Shown here one piece after another: positions 1 to 7,740 of a DNA stretch of 50,514 nucleotides. The DNA comes from Deltaproteobacteria bacterium. GTDB taxonomy: Bacteria > Desulfobacterota > GWC2-55-46 > DRME01. Positions within the stretch are counted from its first letter, which is position 1. Each line of letters opens with the position of its first letter. The translations under genes were made by a program, and so were the position numbers. The stretch spans positions 1-50,514 of the forward strand of contig DRME01000080.1 in NCBI GenBank assembly GCA_011375175.1. The letters are read 5' to 3'. The notes below the pieces were generated by a model, which was given only the letters and a program-made list of their open reading frames with translations, was not told where the DNA came from and searched no databases.

Positions 1-1047
1 CCCGCCGCTCTGCTCTGCGCGGCCTGTGGTGAGGCTTGCAAGCCCGCCCATGAGCCGCTCGATCTCCCCGGCTATGAAGCGGGCCTCGGCCCTCTCGTCG
101 GCGCACTCGACCGCGCGCACCGGCTCGCCGGGCTCCCGGACAGCCCGGAGCTCACGCTCAAGCCTAACCCTGTTGTGCCGGATGAGCGAGGCCGAGGCGC
201 CCACGATGGACGCCGAGGAGCGGTAGTTGGCGTCGAGCGTCAGCACACGGGCGCCGTCGTGGCGGTTCTCGAAGTCGAGGAACCCTTCGAGATTGGCGCC
301 CCTGAAGCCGTAGATCGCCTGGTCCGGGTCCCCGATGGCAAAAAGCGTGTTCTCCGGGCCTGCGAGGAGCTCGAGCAGCGCCGCCTGCAATGGGTCTATG
401 TCCTGGAACTCGTCGACCATGACGTGCCTGAAACGGGCGCGGTAGGCCGCGAGCACTTCGGGGCGCGAGGCGAAGAGATCCACCGCCGCCGGCACGAGGT
501 CGTCGAGGTCCACGGCGTCGAGAGCTCTGCGGGCCTTCTCGTAGGCGCGGAGCAGGGGGTCGTCGTCTCCGCCGGAGAGGGGGGGCAGGGGGGGCGCGCT
601 CCTTCCCCTTCGCCCCTTTGCGGCCGAGATGCGTTCGAGGGCCGCGGCCGGGGTTTCTGCGCCGAGCTCCGAGAGGAGGGCGAGCTGGGCCTGCCTGCCG
701 AGAAGTCTCGAGGCGAGCCCCTCGGCCTTTACCACCTCCAGCGCAAAGGCGTGGAAGGTCGTGACCCGGCACTGCCCGGCCGGCCGTCGCTCTTTGCCGA
801 GTTCATCGAGAACGGCGCCCACGCGCCGTCGCATCTCGAGGGCCGCCCTGTTCGTGAAGGTGAGGGCCAGTATGCCCCCGCCGTCCCCCCGGGCCGCCAG
901 GCGGGCGCAGCGGGCCGCAAGCACGGCCGTCTTTCCGCTCCCCGGTCCGGCGGCGACGAGAAGCCTCGCCGCAGGGCACTCCACGGCCTCGCGCTGTGCC
1001 CCGTCAAGCCTCACCGCCGTCGCACCGCCTGCCGCCTTCTTCTCCAT
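1..1047 (-). CDS. UvrD/PcrA-like superfamily 1 DNA helicase, N-terminal part, cut by window edge
   Basis: ATP-dependent 3'-5' DNA helicase acting in repair or replication restart. Reading the minus strand from an ATG at 1047 gives 349 codons without a stop up to the window edge. Visible SF1A motifs are Walker A GPGSGKT (residues 34-40), motif Ia TFTNRAALEMR (63-73), motif II VDEFQDID (211-218), motif III GDPDQAIYGFRGA (239-251) and LDANYRSS (271-278). The C-terminal half (motifs IV-VI) lies outside the window. The start is uncertain: GGAG is only 2 nt from the ATG. The terminal repeat of a family A element begins at 1056, so the 5' leader of this gene is repeat DNA. Family assignment is secure; whether it is UvrD, PcrA or a fused variant cannot be told from the N-terminus. 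Confidence 0.9.
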   Translation of the reverse strand, partial: MEKKAAGGATAVRLDGAQREAVECPAARLLVAAGPGSGKTAVLAARCARLAARGDGGGILALTFTNRAALEMRRRVGAVLDELGKERRPAGQCRVTTFHAFALEVVKAEGLASRLLGRQAQLALLSELGAETPAAALERISAAKGRRGRSAPPLPPLSGGDDDPLLRAYEKARRALDAVDLDDLVPAAVDLFASRPEVLAAYRARFRHVMVDEFQDIDPLQAALLELLAGPENTLFAIGDPDQAIYGFRGANLEGFLDFENRHDGARVLTLDANYRSSASIVGASASLIRHNRVRLERELRAVREPGEPVRAVECADERAEARFIAGEIERLMGGLASLTTGRAEQSGG

Positions 1048-1055
1048 TTCTCCAT

Positions 1056-1290
1056 GGAAACCCGATTTAACTATCCTGGGGGAAACTTTCTGTAGAAGGG
1101 CCACAGGCCCACGTTTCCCCCAGACCCCCTTCCAAGACTTTCAATACGAGTTGGTTTCCCCCTGTTTTGCTTGGCAAAACAGGGGGAAACCAACTCGCGT
1201 TAATTTGCTCTTCGAGCCGCGTTGGCTCTCATGATCGCTGATGAAACGAGGTTCTTCAGCCCAAGTCAAAAGTCTTTGGAGGGGGTATAT
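1056..1290. repeat. Family A modular palindromic element (composite copy)
   Basis: Starts with a degenerate terminal repeat at 1056, beside the helicase start codon, followed by the GGGGGAAACTTTCT hairpin sequence. Two central modules follow in series. The first is a perfect palindrome at 1147-1197 (24-bp arms, loop TTG) matching copies at 24373-24423 and 50419-50469. The second, at about 1206-1262, is the reverse complement of the 37733-37795 module. The inner-repeat remnant AAAAGTCTTTGGAGGG ends the recognisable part. The right terminal repeat is not seen, so this is a rearranged copy. Confidence 0.8.
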
Positions 1291-1313
1291 TACCTGCTGC
1301 AGCCGCATTTGGG

Positions 1314-1389
1314 GGCGGTCCCCGGGAGGTTCGACCCGCAAGGGCGTAAATATCCCGCCCGGCGCGTGTCGAACCTCCCGGGGACCGCC
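1314..1389. repeat. Family B stem-loop element, copy 1
   Basis: Arms of 22 bp beginning ggcggtccccgg and ending ccggggaccgcc enclose the conserved core (CGCAAGGGCGTAA ... CCCGCCCGGCGCG). The sequence ACATACG follows at 1391-1397; its complement CGTATGT flanks the copies at 11592, 11766, 11943 and 37538. No coding potential. Confidence 0.8.
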
Positions 1390-1435
1390 GGACATACGAA
1401 GACCATATATTATATGGAGCCCCCGCCAGGGCCGA

Positions 1436-1506
1436 GGCGCTCCTGTGGCGCGGTCCGCAAAGGCGTAACAACCCCCGCCTTGCGCGGACCGCGCCACAGG
1501 AGCGCC
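1436..1506. repeat. Family B stem-loop element, copy 2
   Basis: Arms of about 23 bp (ggcgctcctgtggcgcggtc and its complement) surround the core GCAAAGGCGTAACAACCCCC. The arm sequence is unrelated to copy 1 but equally self-complementary. A degenerate family A half-copy (GGGGAACCGTGGGCCTGCGG through AAGCTTCCCCCAGGG) follows at about 1533-1577. The gap 1048-1606 holds repeats only; I see no gene in it. Confidence 0.8.
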
Positions 1507-1606
1507 GTGAAGGGGATACAGGTGGGGAACCGTGGGCCTGCGGCCCTTCTCCAGAAAGCTTCCCCCAGGGTAAGGAAAGGGGCGGAGACCCGCGTCCCCC
1601 GCGACC

Positions 1607-2458
1607 TCAGACCGGATCGATGTGGATGAAGGCCTTTTCTATGGCCTCTATGCGGTCTACGGCCTCTTCCACCCTCTTGCCTATCTCGTGGGAATCGAGG
1701 GTGGAGAGGTCCTTGTCGACCTTGACCGGTATCTCCACGTGGATGAAGTTGCCCACGTAATGGGCCTTCACGTCTCCCACGTCGCGCACGCCGTCGACTG
1801 AGCGGGCCTCGTGCTCTATGGCCTCGAGCATCCCCCTGGGCGGGGACTTGCCCATGAGGTAGTCGATGTTCTCCATCCCAATGCTGTAGCCCGTATAGAT
1901 TATCCAGCCGCTTATGACGAGCCCCGCCAGCGGATCGAGCAGCGGGTACCCGGCCCGCACCCCGATTATGCCCGTGAGCGCGGCGGCCGAGACCCATACG
2001 TCGCAGAGCGAGTCGGCGGCGCTGGCCGTTATGGCCGGGCTGCCCGTGCGCCTGCCCACGCTGCGGAAGTACCAGGCCATGGCCCCCTTCACGGCCATGG
2101 TGACGGCAAGGGCGGCGAAGGCGAAGGGCCCGGCCCTCACCTCCCCGTCGGAGACGAGTCTCTGGACCGACGCCTTTATGACCTCGAAGCCCAGGATGCC
2201 GGCAAGCACGGCTACGACTATGCCCGCTATGGGCTCGGCCCGCGAGTGGCCGAAGGGATGGCCCTCGTCGGCCTCCTTCTCCGATATCCTCACGCATATG
2301 AAGACCGCCGCCGACGAAACCATGTCGGTCAGGGAGTTGAAGGCGTCGGAGAGCAGCGCTATGCTGCCCGATAGGAGGCCTGCCGCGAGCTTGAGGGCGA
2401 AGAGAAGGGTGTTGCCCGCCATATTGACGACGGTGGCCCTGAAGGCGGAAGGTCTCAT
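1607..2458 (-). CDS. Cation diffusion facilitator (CDF) metal exporter
   Basis: Inner-membrane divalent metal/proton antiporter of 283 aa, the usual CDF length. It has six predicted membrane segments and a C-terminal cytoplasmic ferredoxin-like domain (from about residue 205, with HVEIPVKVDKDLS). The family signature GSIALLSDAFNSLTD is at residues 31-45. By alignment the transport site is N41xxxD45 in TM2 and D149xxxD153 in TM5. A His in TM5 is usual for zinc/cadmium CDFs; an N/D set is associated with manganese transporters, so Mn(II) export is an inference. It is the last gene of a minus-strand run, 32 nt after the GH15-like gene. The ATG at 2458 matches the usual N-terminus of the family; the open frame extends upstream but overlaps the neighbouring gene. 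Confidence 0.9.
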   Translation of the reverse strand: MRPSAFRATVVNMAGNTLLFALKLAAGLLSGSIALLSDAFNSLTDMVSSAAVFICVRISEKEADEGHPFGHSRAEPIAGIVVAVLAGILGFEVIKASVQRLVSDGEVRAGPFAFAALAVTMAVKGAMAWYFRSVGRRTGSPAITASAADSLCDVWVSAAALTGIIGVRAGYPLLDPLAGLVISGWIIYTGYSIGMENIDYLMGKSPPRGMLEAIEHEARSVDGVRDVGDVKAHYVGNFIHVEIPVKVDKDLSTLDSHEIGKRVEEAVDRIEAIEKAFIHIDPV

Positions 2459-2490
2459 CGCAGGGGAAACGTATTGCGGGGGAACCCTCT

Positions 2491-3804
2491 TTAGCGGCTG
2501 CCGACGGTTTCGTATACGCGGTTGAGCGTCTGGCGCGCCACGACGTAGAAGCTCTGGGCCCAGGCCAGCGGCACGTTCCAGTTGGGCTTGCCGTCGGTAT
2601 AGAGCTCGGGCACCATGCCGTCCTCGGTCATGACCGACTCGAGCTTCTCCATGTAGTGTTCGGCCCTTTCGATGTGCTCGACTATCACGGGGGTCTTGAC
2701 GCCGGACCAGAGACCTCTCTGGGCGATCTTGGCGTGGACGATGCACAGCCAGGCGAACCCCAGCGGCCACTGGGCCTCGTTGCCCACGGGGTTTTCGCTG
2801 TCGGCGCTGTAGTACTTGTCGCCGGGATAGCGGATGACGCCGTTGTGCCGTACGAGGTTCTCCTCCACGTTGCCGACGATGACGACCGCCTGTTCGTCGT
2901 CGACGATATTGTAGGGCCATATGAGGCTCAACTGGATGAAGTCGTAGGGCCGTGAGTCCGACTCGCGGGGCAGCAGTTCGTCGAGACTCCTGCGGCCCGT
3001 CTCGATGAACTCCTGCGGCACGGGCAGGAGCCTGTGGATGTCGACCTGGGTCTTGTACTTGTAATGGTAGTGGCCGTCGTCGTGCCACATGGTCAGCCCG
3101 GCGAGCACGGAGCCGATGCTCGAGGAGTGGACCTCCGGCCCCTCCTCCCAGACGCCGAAGTCGGGGTCCGAGTGCCAGCGCACGGTGGTGAGGTAGAGCA
3201 CGATGTCGCGCAGGAGCAGCAAGGTGGTGGCCTGGTCCTCGCTTATGACGTTGAAGCCCTTTTTCATGAGGTCGCCGGTCTTGTAGAGGAAGAGGCCGAA
3301 TATGTCGAGCTGGTGGTGGCCCCATTCGCAGGTTATCTCCTCGAGGGTCTGGGGATGGACGCGGGCGTGTATGACCTCGTCGGCGCAGCTTCCCGTGTAG
3401 TGGCGCTTGCGCGCCCCGCTCGTTATCTTGTGGCGGTACTTCTTGAAGATGTTGAGGATGAGCCTGTAGCTCTCTATCATCCTGTCGAAGGCGCCGACGT
3501 ACTCGTTGGCGTATGTGGCGTACATGATGTCTCGCAGCCAGAAGACGTTGTACTTGTCGCCGCCCTTCTCGCCCGTGTAGGGCGAGGCTATGTAGCCGCC
3601 GTTGAGTTCTCTGAGCCTTTCAAGGTGCATGTAGGCGACGTTGAGTTTCTCGCGGGGCGAGAGTTCGAGAAAGGGCCTGCGGCTCCGTCCCTCGATCGTC
3701 GCGTCGGGATAGGTCAGGGTGTACGGATCCATGGTGTTTGTCGTCATCTTTCGTCTGCTCTCCAGGAACTCCGCGATCTTGAGTCTTTCTTCAACGGGAT
3801 TCAT
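2491..3804 (-). CDS. Glycoside hydrolase family 15 / phosphorylase kinase alpha-like protein
   Basis: 437-aa (alpha/alpha)6-barrel-type protein resembling GH15 glucoamylases and the regulatory subunits of phosphorylase b kinase. Visible features are a WLRDIMYATYA segment (residues 89-99), FGVWEEGPEVHSSSIGSVLAG (216-236, matching the family's WE-x-G...SSxG block) and VPELYTDGKPNW near the C-terminus. No signal peptide, so probably cytosolic. The ATG at 3804 is preferred over one at 3858 because GGTGG lies 7 nt upstream and the longer form would overlap the lipid kinase gene by 68 nt; the chosen start overlaps by 14 nt. The substrate (alpha-glucan, trehalose or other) cannot be read from the sequence, and it could be a non-catalytic glycan-binding regulator. 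Confidence 0.8.
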   Translation of the reverse strand: MNPVEERLKIAEFLESRRKMTTNTMDPYTLTYPDATIEGRSRRPFLELSPREKLNVAYMHLERLRELNGGYIASPYTGEKGGDKYNVFWLRDIMYATYANEYVGAFDRMIESYRLILNIFKKYRHKITSGARKRHYTGSCADEVIHARVHPQTLEEITCEWGHHQLDIFGLFLYKTGDLMKKGFNVISEDQATTLLLLRDIVLYLTTVRWHSDPDFGVWEEGPEVHSSSIGSVLAGLTMWHDDGHYHYKYKTQVDIHRLLPVPQEFIETGRRSLDELLPRESDSRPYDFIQLSLIWPYNIVDDEQAVVIVGNVEENLVRHNGVIRYPGDKYYSADSENPVGNEAQWPLGFAWLCIVHAKIAQRGLWSGVKTPVIVEHIERAEHYMEKLESVMTEDGMVPELYTDGKPNWNVPLAWAQSFYVVARQTLNRVYETVGSR

Positions 3805-4714
3805 TGTGTCCACCGTCGGGCGCCGCGCACGGGGCGCCCGGTTCAGCCGCCAGGACATTGAGCGCTCGCGGTGCCGTCTCTATCCTCACCCTGTCGGCGC
3901 AGTCGACGGGTTCGCCGTCGATGTGTATCGGACCGGGCCTGTCTCTCTCTATCTCGAGGCTCGCCGCCCGGATGCGCCGGAAGCCCCTGGCCTCTTCGAT
4001 GCTCCCGCCGTACAGGAGCGCTATGGAGCGGGCCGTCTCCCTGAGGCCGGCCTGGGGGAGGAGGCAGAGGTCGAGCAGCCCGTCGTCGGGCCTTGCGCCG
4101 GGCGCCGCCCTTGTGCCGCCGCCCAGGCGCTCGGTGTTGGCCACGGTGAGGACGAAGGGTGTGGCGCGCAGCCTGTTCTCCTTCCACCTGATCGCCACGC
4201 GGGCGGGCCTGTAGGCGAGGAACCACCAGAGCGCAAGCGGCATGCACGAGGCGGCGCCGCGCCGGCCTTCCGCGCCGGCGCGGCGGTCCAGGAATGCCTC
4301 GAAGGCGAAGGATACCGACGAGAAGAAGTAGCGGCCCTCTATCGTGCCGGCGTCCACCTTCCGTGTCGCCCCCTTCAGGGCCAGACGCATGGCCGCCGCC
4401 GGGTCCCGGGGCAGTCCGAGGGCGTCGGCGAGGCCGTTGCCCCTGCCGGTGGCGACGATGCCGAGCGCGGCTGCCGATCCCGTCAGCGCGGAAGCGACCT
4501 CGTTGACCGTTCCGTCGCCGCCGCAGGCGTAGACCGTCCCGAACCCCCTCTCGACCGCGTCCTTTGCGTACCGGTAGGCGTCGCCGGGCTTCTTCGTGGC
4601 CTTTATGTCGAAGAGGCCGTGCTCGTCGGCGAAGACCTCCCTTACTACTTCGGTTATCTCGGCGGTTTTATTTCCCCCTCCCGCCATGGGGTTGACGATA
4701 AAGCGTATCTTCAA
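3791..4714 (-). CDS. YegS/diacylglycerol kinase-family lipid kinase
   Basis: Soluble lipid kinase, 307 aa, of the DAGK catalytic superfamily, which phosphorylates diacylglycerol or a related lipid or sphingoid substrate at the membrane face. It has the N-terminal IVNPMAGGG (residues 6-14), the nucleotide-binding GGDGTVNE (65-72), GRGNGLADALG (90-100) where most members have GTxNDxAR, and HIDGEP near residue 274. The start is set at TTG 4714 because GGAGGGG lies 8 nt upstream and the product then begins MKIRFIVNP. The ATG at 4738 would lie upstream of that ribosome-binding site. First gene of a run with the GH15-like and CDF genes. Actual substrate unknown. Confidence 0.85.
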   Translation of the reverse strand: MKIRFIVNPMAGGGNKTAEITEVVREVFADEHGLFDIKATKKPGDAYRYAKDAVERGFGTVYACGGDGTVNEVASALTGSAAALGIVATGRGNGLADALGLPRDPAAAMRLALKGATRKVDAGTIEGRYFFSSVSFAFEAFLDRRAGAEGRRGAASCMPLALWWFLAYRPARVAIRWKENRLRATPFVLTVANTERLGGGTRAAPGARPDDGLLDLCLLPQAGLRETARSIALLYGGSIEEARGFRRIRAASLEIERDRPGPIHIDGEPVDCADRVRIETAPRALNVLAAEPGAPCAAPDGGHNESR

Positions 4715-5024
4715 GCGGTGAACCCCTCCAGGATACACAAGTATATGCCAAAGAGCCGGTTTTTACAAGGGCGGCGATATCCGGAGGGCCGCCGGGGAGG
4801 CAACTTCCCTCCGCCGCTTGCCTTTCCGCCGCCGCCCCGTACCCTCCGGCCGGCGCGGGGCTCTTTCGGCCCGATGGTTGCAAAAATCTCAGGAAGGGCT
4901 AAACTAAGGATAGCTCCCGGTTATTCCACCGAGGGAACCTTTTTGAAAGGGTCCCCCGGCGTAATCAGCCGGCATTTTCTCGGGATGTGAGGTGCCGGAT
5001 CGTCATCTGGCAGGGAGGGAAGCG
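4715..5024. other. Divergent intergenic region with degenerate repeat
   Basis: 310 bp between the divergent lipid kinase and YbhB genes. No coding capacity is supported. A degenerate family A remnant is recognisable at about 4917-4982 (GAGGGAACCTTTTTG, then GTAATCAGCCGGCATTTTC in place of the right terminal repeat). A possible plus-strand promoter lies at 4878-4905. Confidence 0.5.
4878..4905 (+). promoter_or_regulatory. Possible sigma70 promoter for the YbhB-like gene
   Basis: TTGCAA at 4878-4883 and TAAACT at 4900-4905 with a 16-nt spacer, about 120 nt upstream of the start codon. The match is moderate. Confidence 0.35.
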
Positions 5025-5570
5025 GTGAAGACGAGAGCGAAGGCCCTTGCGGCGGCGCTGGCGGCCTGGGCCGCAACCTTTTTGTCGGCCGGAGAGGCCA
5101 TGGCCTTCAGTATAGAAAGCAGCGCCTTCGACGACGGCGGCCAGATACCGGCGGTCCATACGTGCGAAGGCGCCGACAGGTCGCCTGAACTGGGCTGGGA
5201 GGACGCGCCCGCCGGGACCCGGAGTTTCGCACTCATCGTCGAGGACCCGGACGCTCCGGGCGGCACCTTCATCCACTGGGTTCTCTACGACCTGCCGGCT
5301 GCGAGCAAGGGGCTGGCTGCGGGGCTTGCAAAGGAGCCGACACTTCCTGGCGGTGCCCGCCAGGGTATGACCGGTTTCGGTCGTATCGGCTACCGGGGGC
5401 CCTGTCCCCCGCCGGGCGACGGCTACCACCGGTACTTCTTCAGGCTCATGGCCCTCGACGTGGAGAGCCTGGGGCTTGCCCCCGGGGCGTCGGCTAAAGC
5501 GGTGGAAGAGGCCGCAAGGGGTCACGTCATCGGCGAGGCTACGCTCGTGGGCAGGTACAGGCGTTTTTAG
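5025..5570 (+). CDS. Secreted YbhB/YbcL family PEBP-like protein
   Basis: 181-aa phosphatidylethanolamine-binding-protein-like (Raf kinase inhibitor-like) protein. The N-terminus is a signal peptide (KTRAKALAAALAAWAATFLS ... GEAMA), so it should be periplasmic. The ligand-pocket motifs are present: DPDAPGGTFIHWVLYDLP around residues 72-89 and YRGPCPPPGDGYHRYFFRL around 124-142. The GTG at 5025 is preferred because GGGAGG lies 6 nt upstream; the in-frame ATG at 4992 lacks such a site and would spoil the signal peptide. The stop codon TAG (5568-5570) touches the left end of a short family A element. The biochemical role of bacterial members is not well defined. Confidence 0.88.
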   Translation: MKTRAKALAAALAAWAATFLSAGEAMAFSIESSAFDDGGQIPAVHTCEGADRSPELGWEDAPAGTRSFALIVEDPDAPGGTFIHWVLYDLPAASKGLAAGLAKEPTLPGGARQGMTGFGRIGYRGPCPPPGDGYHRYFFRLMALDVESLGLAPGASAKAVEEAARGHVIGEATLVGRYRRF

Positions 5571-5657
5571 GGAAGCTCTGATTAATGACCCTGGGGGAAA
5601 CGGGGGTTGTGACCCTTTTACAAAAAGGTTCCCTCAGTGCAATAAATCAGAGTTTCC
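5571..5657. repeat. Family A element, short form (87 bp)
   Basis: Bounded by GGAAGCTCTGATTAATG at 5571 and AATAAATCAGAGTTTCC ending at 5657, an inverted pair. The inside joins the left half of one hairpin (CCTGGGGGAAAC) to the right half of the other (ACAAAAAGGTTCCCTCAG). Central module and inner repeat are missing. It fills the gap between the convergent YbhB-like and deoC genes. Confidence 0.85.
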
Positions 5658-5673
5658 TTAGGGTGTGGAGCCT

Positions 5674-6393
5674 TTAAGGGACCGGGACCCGCGTACCACC
5701 CCTGGTGATCGGAGCTTTCTCAATCGGGCCGGCCGCGTCCCTGAGCTCCTCCACTATCTCCACGCCCCGGCTCGTGCCGATCCTCGTCGCTCCGGCGCGA
5801 AGCATGGCGAGGGCCTTTTCGGCGGTGTCTATGCCGGCCGACGCCTTTACGCCGATCCGTCCCGCCGCCCTGTAGCTGAGCAGCCTAACGTCCCGCTCGG
5901 TGGCCCCGCCGCCGGCAAAGCCCGTCGAGGTCTTGACGAAATCGGCGCCGCCGTAGATGACGAGGTCGGCGGCCTCCTCCTTCTCGGCGTCGTCGAGGTA
6001 TGAGGTCTCGATTATGACCTTGAGCACCGCCCCGGCCGTGACCCTTCGCAACGCCTTTATCTCGGCCTCCACGAGGTCCCTGCGGCCCGACTTGAAGAGC
6101 GCGAGGTTCATGACGGCGTCGATCTCGGCCGCCCCGGCTGTGAGGGCCTCGCCCGCCTCCGCCACCTTGGCCGCCGTCGTCGTGTAGCCGAGGGGGAAGC
6201 CCGCGACCGTGGCCGCCGCCGTGGAGCGGCCCCTGAGCATGTGGGCAAGGAGCCTCACGTGGCAGGGCGCTACGCATATGGAGGCGAAGGGGTGGTTGAC
6301 GGCAAGCTCCACCCGCCGCACGAGCTCCCGGCCGGTGAGCAGCGGGCTCAGAAGCGCAAGGTCCGTCTTTCTCGCCAGTTCGTCGGCTCTCAT
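5674..6393 (-). CDS. deoC: Deoxyribose-phosphate aldolase DeoC
   Basis: Class I aldolase (EC 4.1.2.4) converting 2-deoxyribose 5-phosphate to glyceraldehyde 3-phosphate and acetaldehyde in deoxynucleoside catabolism. 239 aa, typical of the short DeoC form. The Schiff-base lysine is K154 in DFVKTSTGF. The proton-relay residues are K183 in VKASAGI and D92 in EIDAVMN. The N-terminus has ASICVAPCHV. ATG at 6393 with GGGAG about 7 nt upstream. Transcribed singly between the outer-membrane protein gene (125 nt upstream) and a short repeat; no other deo genes are nearby. Confidence 0.95.
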   Translation of the reverse strand: MRADELARKTDLALLSPLLTGRELVRRVELAVNHPFASICVAPCHVRLLAHMLRGRSTAAATVAGFPLGYTTTAAKVAEAGEALTAGAAEIDAVMNLALFKSGRRDLVEAEIKALRRVTAGAVLKVIIETSYLDDAEKEEAADLVIYGGADFVKTSTGFAGGGATERDVRLLSYRAAGRIGVKASAGIDTAEKALAMLRAGATRIGTSRGVEIVEELRDAAGPIEKAPITRGGTRVPVP

Positions 6394-6518
6394 AGATCGC
6401 TCCCGTCCGATTCAGTGGTGGGTCTTCCGCGATTATACTGCAGAGCGCCGCCCTTGGATAGTGAATTTCTCTTCAGATGGGCGGGCGGTGAAGCCGCCGC
6501 CCGGGAGGGAGCGGACGG

Positions 6519-7736
6519 TCAGAAGAAGCAATCGAGCGTTACCTCGACGACGTCGTCTCTGCCGATGGCGTAGAGGCGGTCGTGGGAGGGGATGCCGGCG
6601 GTGGCGTAGACGTTGACGGTGAGCCTTGTGGCCTCGCCGAAGCGGCGGCTCGCCTCGACGAGGTAGAAGCGGGCCGGGCTCGACGCATCCTGGATCACGC
6701 CGAAGAGGGCCTCGGTGCCGCCCAGGTCGTTTACGACGAGCCGCGCCCCGGCCATTACGTCGTCGTCGAAGAGCATGGCGAGCGCCGGGTCCCGCTCGTC
6801 GTGGATCCATTCGGCGAGCACGCCCAGGTCCATCCTCGTGCCCAGTATGCCGTAAAAGGTGTACTCGAACCCCGAGACCCACGAGACGAAGGGGTCGCCC
6901 TGGCCGCGGCGGTATATGGACTCCGCCTTCCAGAGCCACTGGCCCGTTATGAGCTGGAGTTCGAGGCCCGTCTGGTTGACTATCTCGTAATAAGGGACGA
7001 GGACCGGCCGCCCCATGGCGTCGCTTCCCCTGAGCAGCGTCGGCTCGCGGCCCGTGCCCCGGAAGTGGGAGAGCGCCACCTCCCATGCCCCGATGCTCGC
7101 GGCGTAGCGAAGGGCCACGTCGGGATGGGACCTGCCCTTGCCGCTTTCGAAGCGGGCCCGGCTGGTGTCAACGACAAGCGGTCCCCTGAACCTGCCGCCC
7201 CTGCCGGGAAAGGTGCGGTCCCTGAACCAGGGCATGAAGTAGAGGTCCGCCGTGCCGGGGCCGAGCTGCGCCGAGAGGCTCACCATCGGCTGGCCGAGCT
7301 TCTCCTCCTCGTCTATCCTCTCCACCAGGTCCGTCTGGTTGACCACGTCGACGAGGTGGTAGCTCTCGACGACCCCCCAGAAGACCTTCCTCGCCCCCAG
7401 GCCGAGCTCGAAGCGGTCGAAGACGAAGAGGGCGTAGAGCTCCCTCACGTCCATGTGCGTGCGCGAGGAGTCGGCGGTGTCGACGCGCAGGAAGGGGGTG
7501 AAGGCGAATATGCCGCGGCCGCCGTTCCACTCGTGGTAGAACTCGGGCTGGAGGGCCATGGAGGCGCTGTTGGGCTCCTGGCCCGGCTGGCCGGGGCTGC
7601 GGGGAAAGAGCCTCGCCTCCTGGGACATGAAGCCCGTGAGCTCGAAGGCCGTCGCCTCGGCGACTAAGACGAACGACGCCGCGGCGAGAAGCGCAACGGG
7701 CAGCGCGGCCGCTCTCCGAGAGGTCCCGCGGCCCAC
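6519..7736 (-). CDS. Putative outer-membrane beta-barrel protein of an export cluster
   Basis: 405-aa protein with a signal peptide (about residues 1-30, ending AEATA) and many alternating hydrophobic/aromatic strands ending in VEVTLDCFF, a terminal Phe as in many outer-membrane barrels. It resembles the DUF1302-type or porin-like proteins found with MMPL/RND pumps; I assign this from context and composition rather than a diagnostic motif. The GTG start at 7736 follows the LolA-like gene's TGA by 4 nt, with AGGAGG further upstream. Last gene of the tetR-RND-lolA-like run, so it probably provides the outer-membrane step of the same pathway. Confidence 0.75.
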   Translation of the reverse strand: MGRGTSRRAAALPVALLAAASFVLVAEATAFELTGFMSQEARLFPRSPGQPGQEPNSASMALQPEFYHEWNGGRGIFAFTPFLRVDTADSSRTHMDVRELYALFVFDRFELGLGARKVFWGVVESYHLVDVVNQTDLVERIDEEEKLGQPMVSLSAQLGPGTADLYFMPWFRDRTFPGRGGRFRGPLVVDTSRARFESGKGRSHPDVALRYAASIGAWEVALSHFRGTGREPTLLRGSDAMGRPVLVPYYEIVNQTGLELQLITGQWLWKAESIYRRGQGDPFVSWVSGFEYTFYGILGTRMDLGVLAEWIHDERDPALAMLFDDDVMAGARLVVNDLGGTEALFGVIQDASSPARFYLVEASRRFGEATRLTVNVYATAGIPSHDRLYAIGRDDVVEVTLDCFF

Positions 7737-7740
7737 GGCC

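Noticed and set aside
164-1234. Long open frames over 1-1234 on both strands other than the helicase frame
   Set aside because: They are out-of-phase shadows of the UvrD-like gene in high-GC DNA; their translations are Arg/Pro/Ala-rich without motifs, while the minus frame from 1047 carries all N-terminal SF1 helicase motifs.
1314-1506. Integron attC sites
   Set aside because: The folded shape is suggestive, but the R' GTTRRRY / R'' RYYYAAC consensus is not seen, copies do not flank gene cassettes, and there is no integrase.
6480-6518. Terminator after the outer-membrane protein gene
   Set aside because: GGGCGG and CCGCCC can pair near the stop codon, but there is no T-run and the stem is short, so I do not list it.
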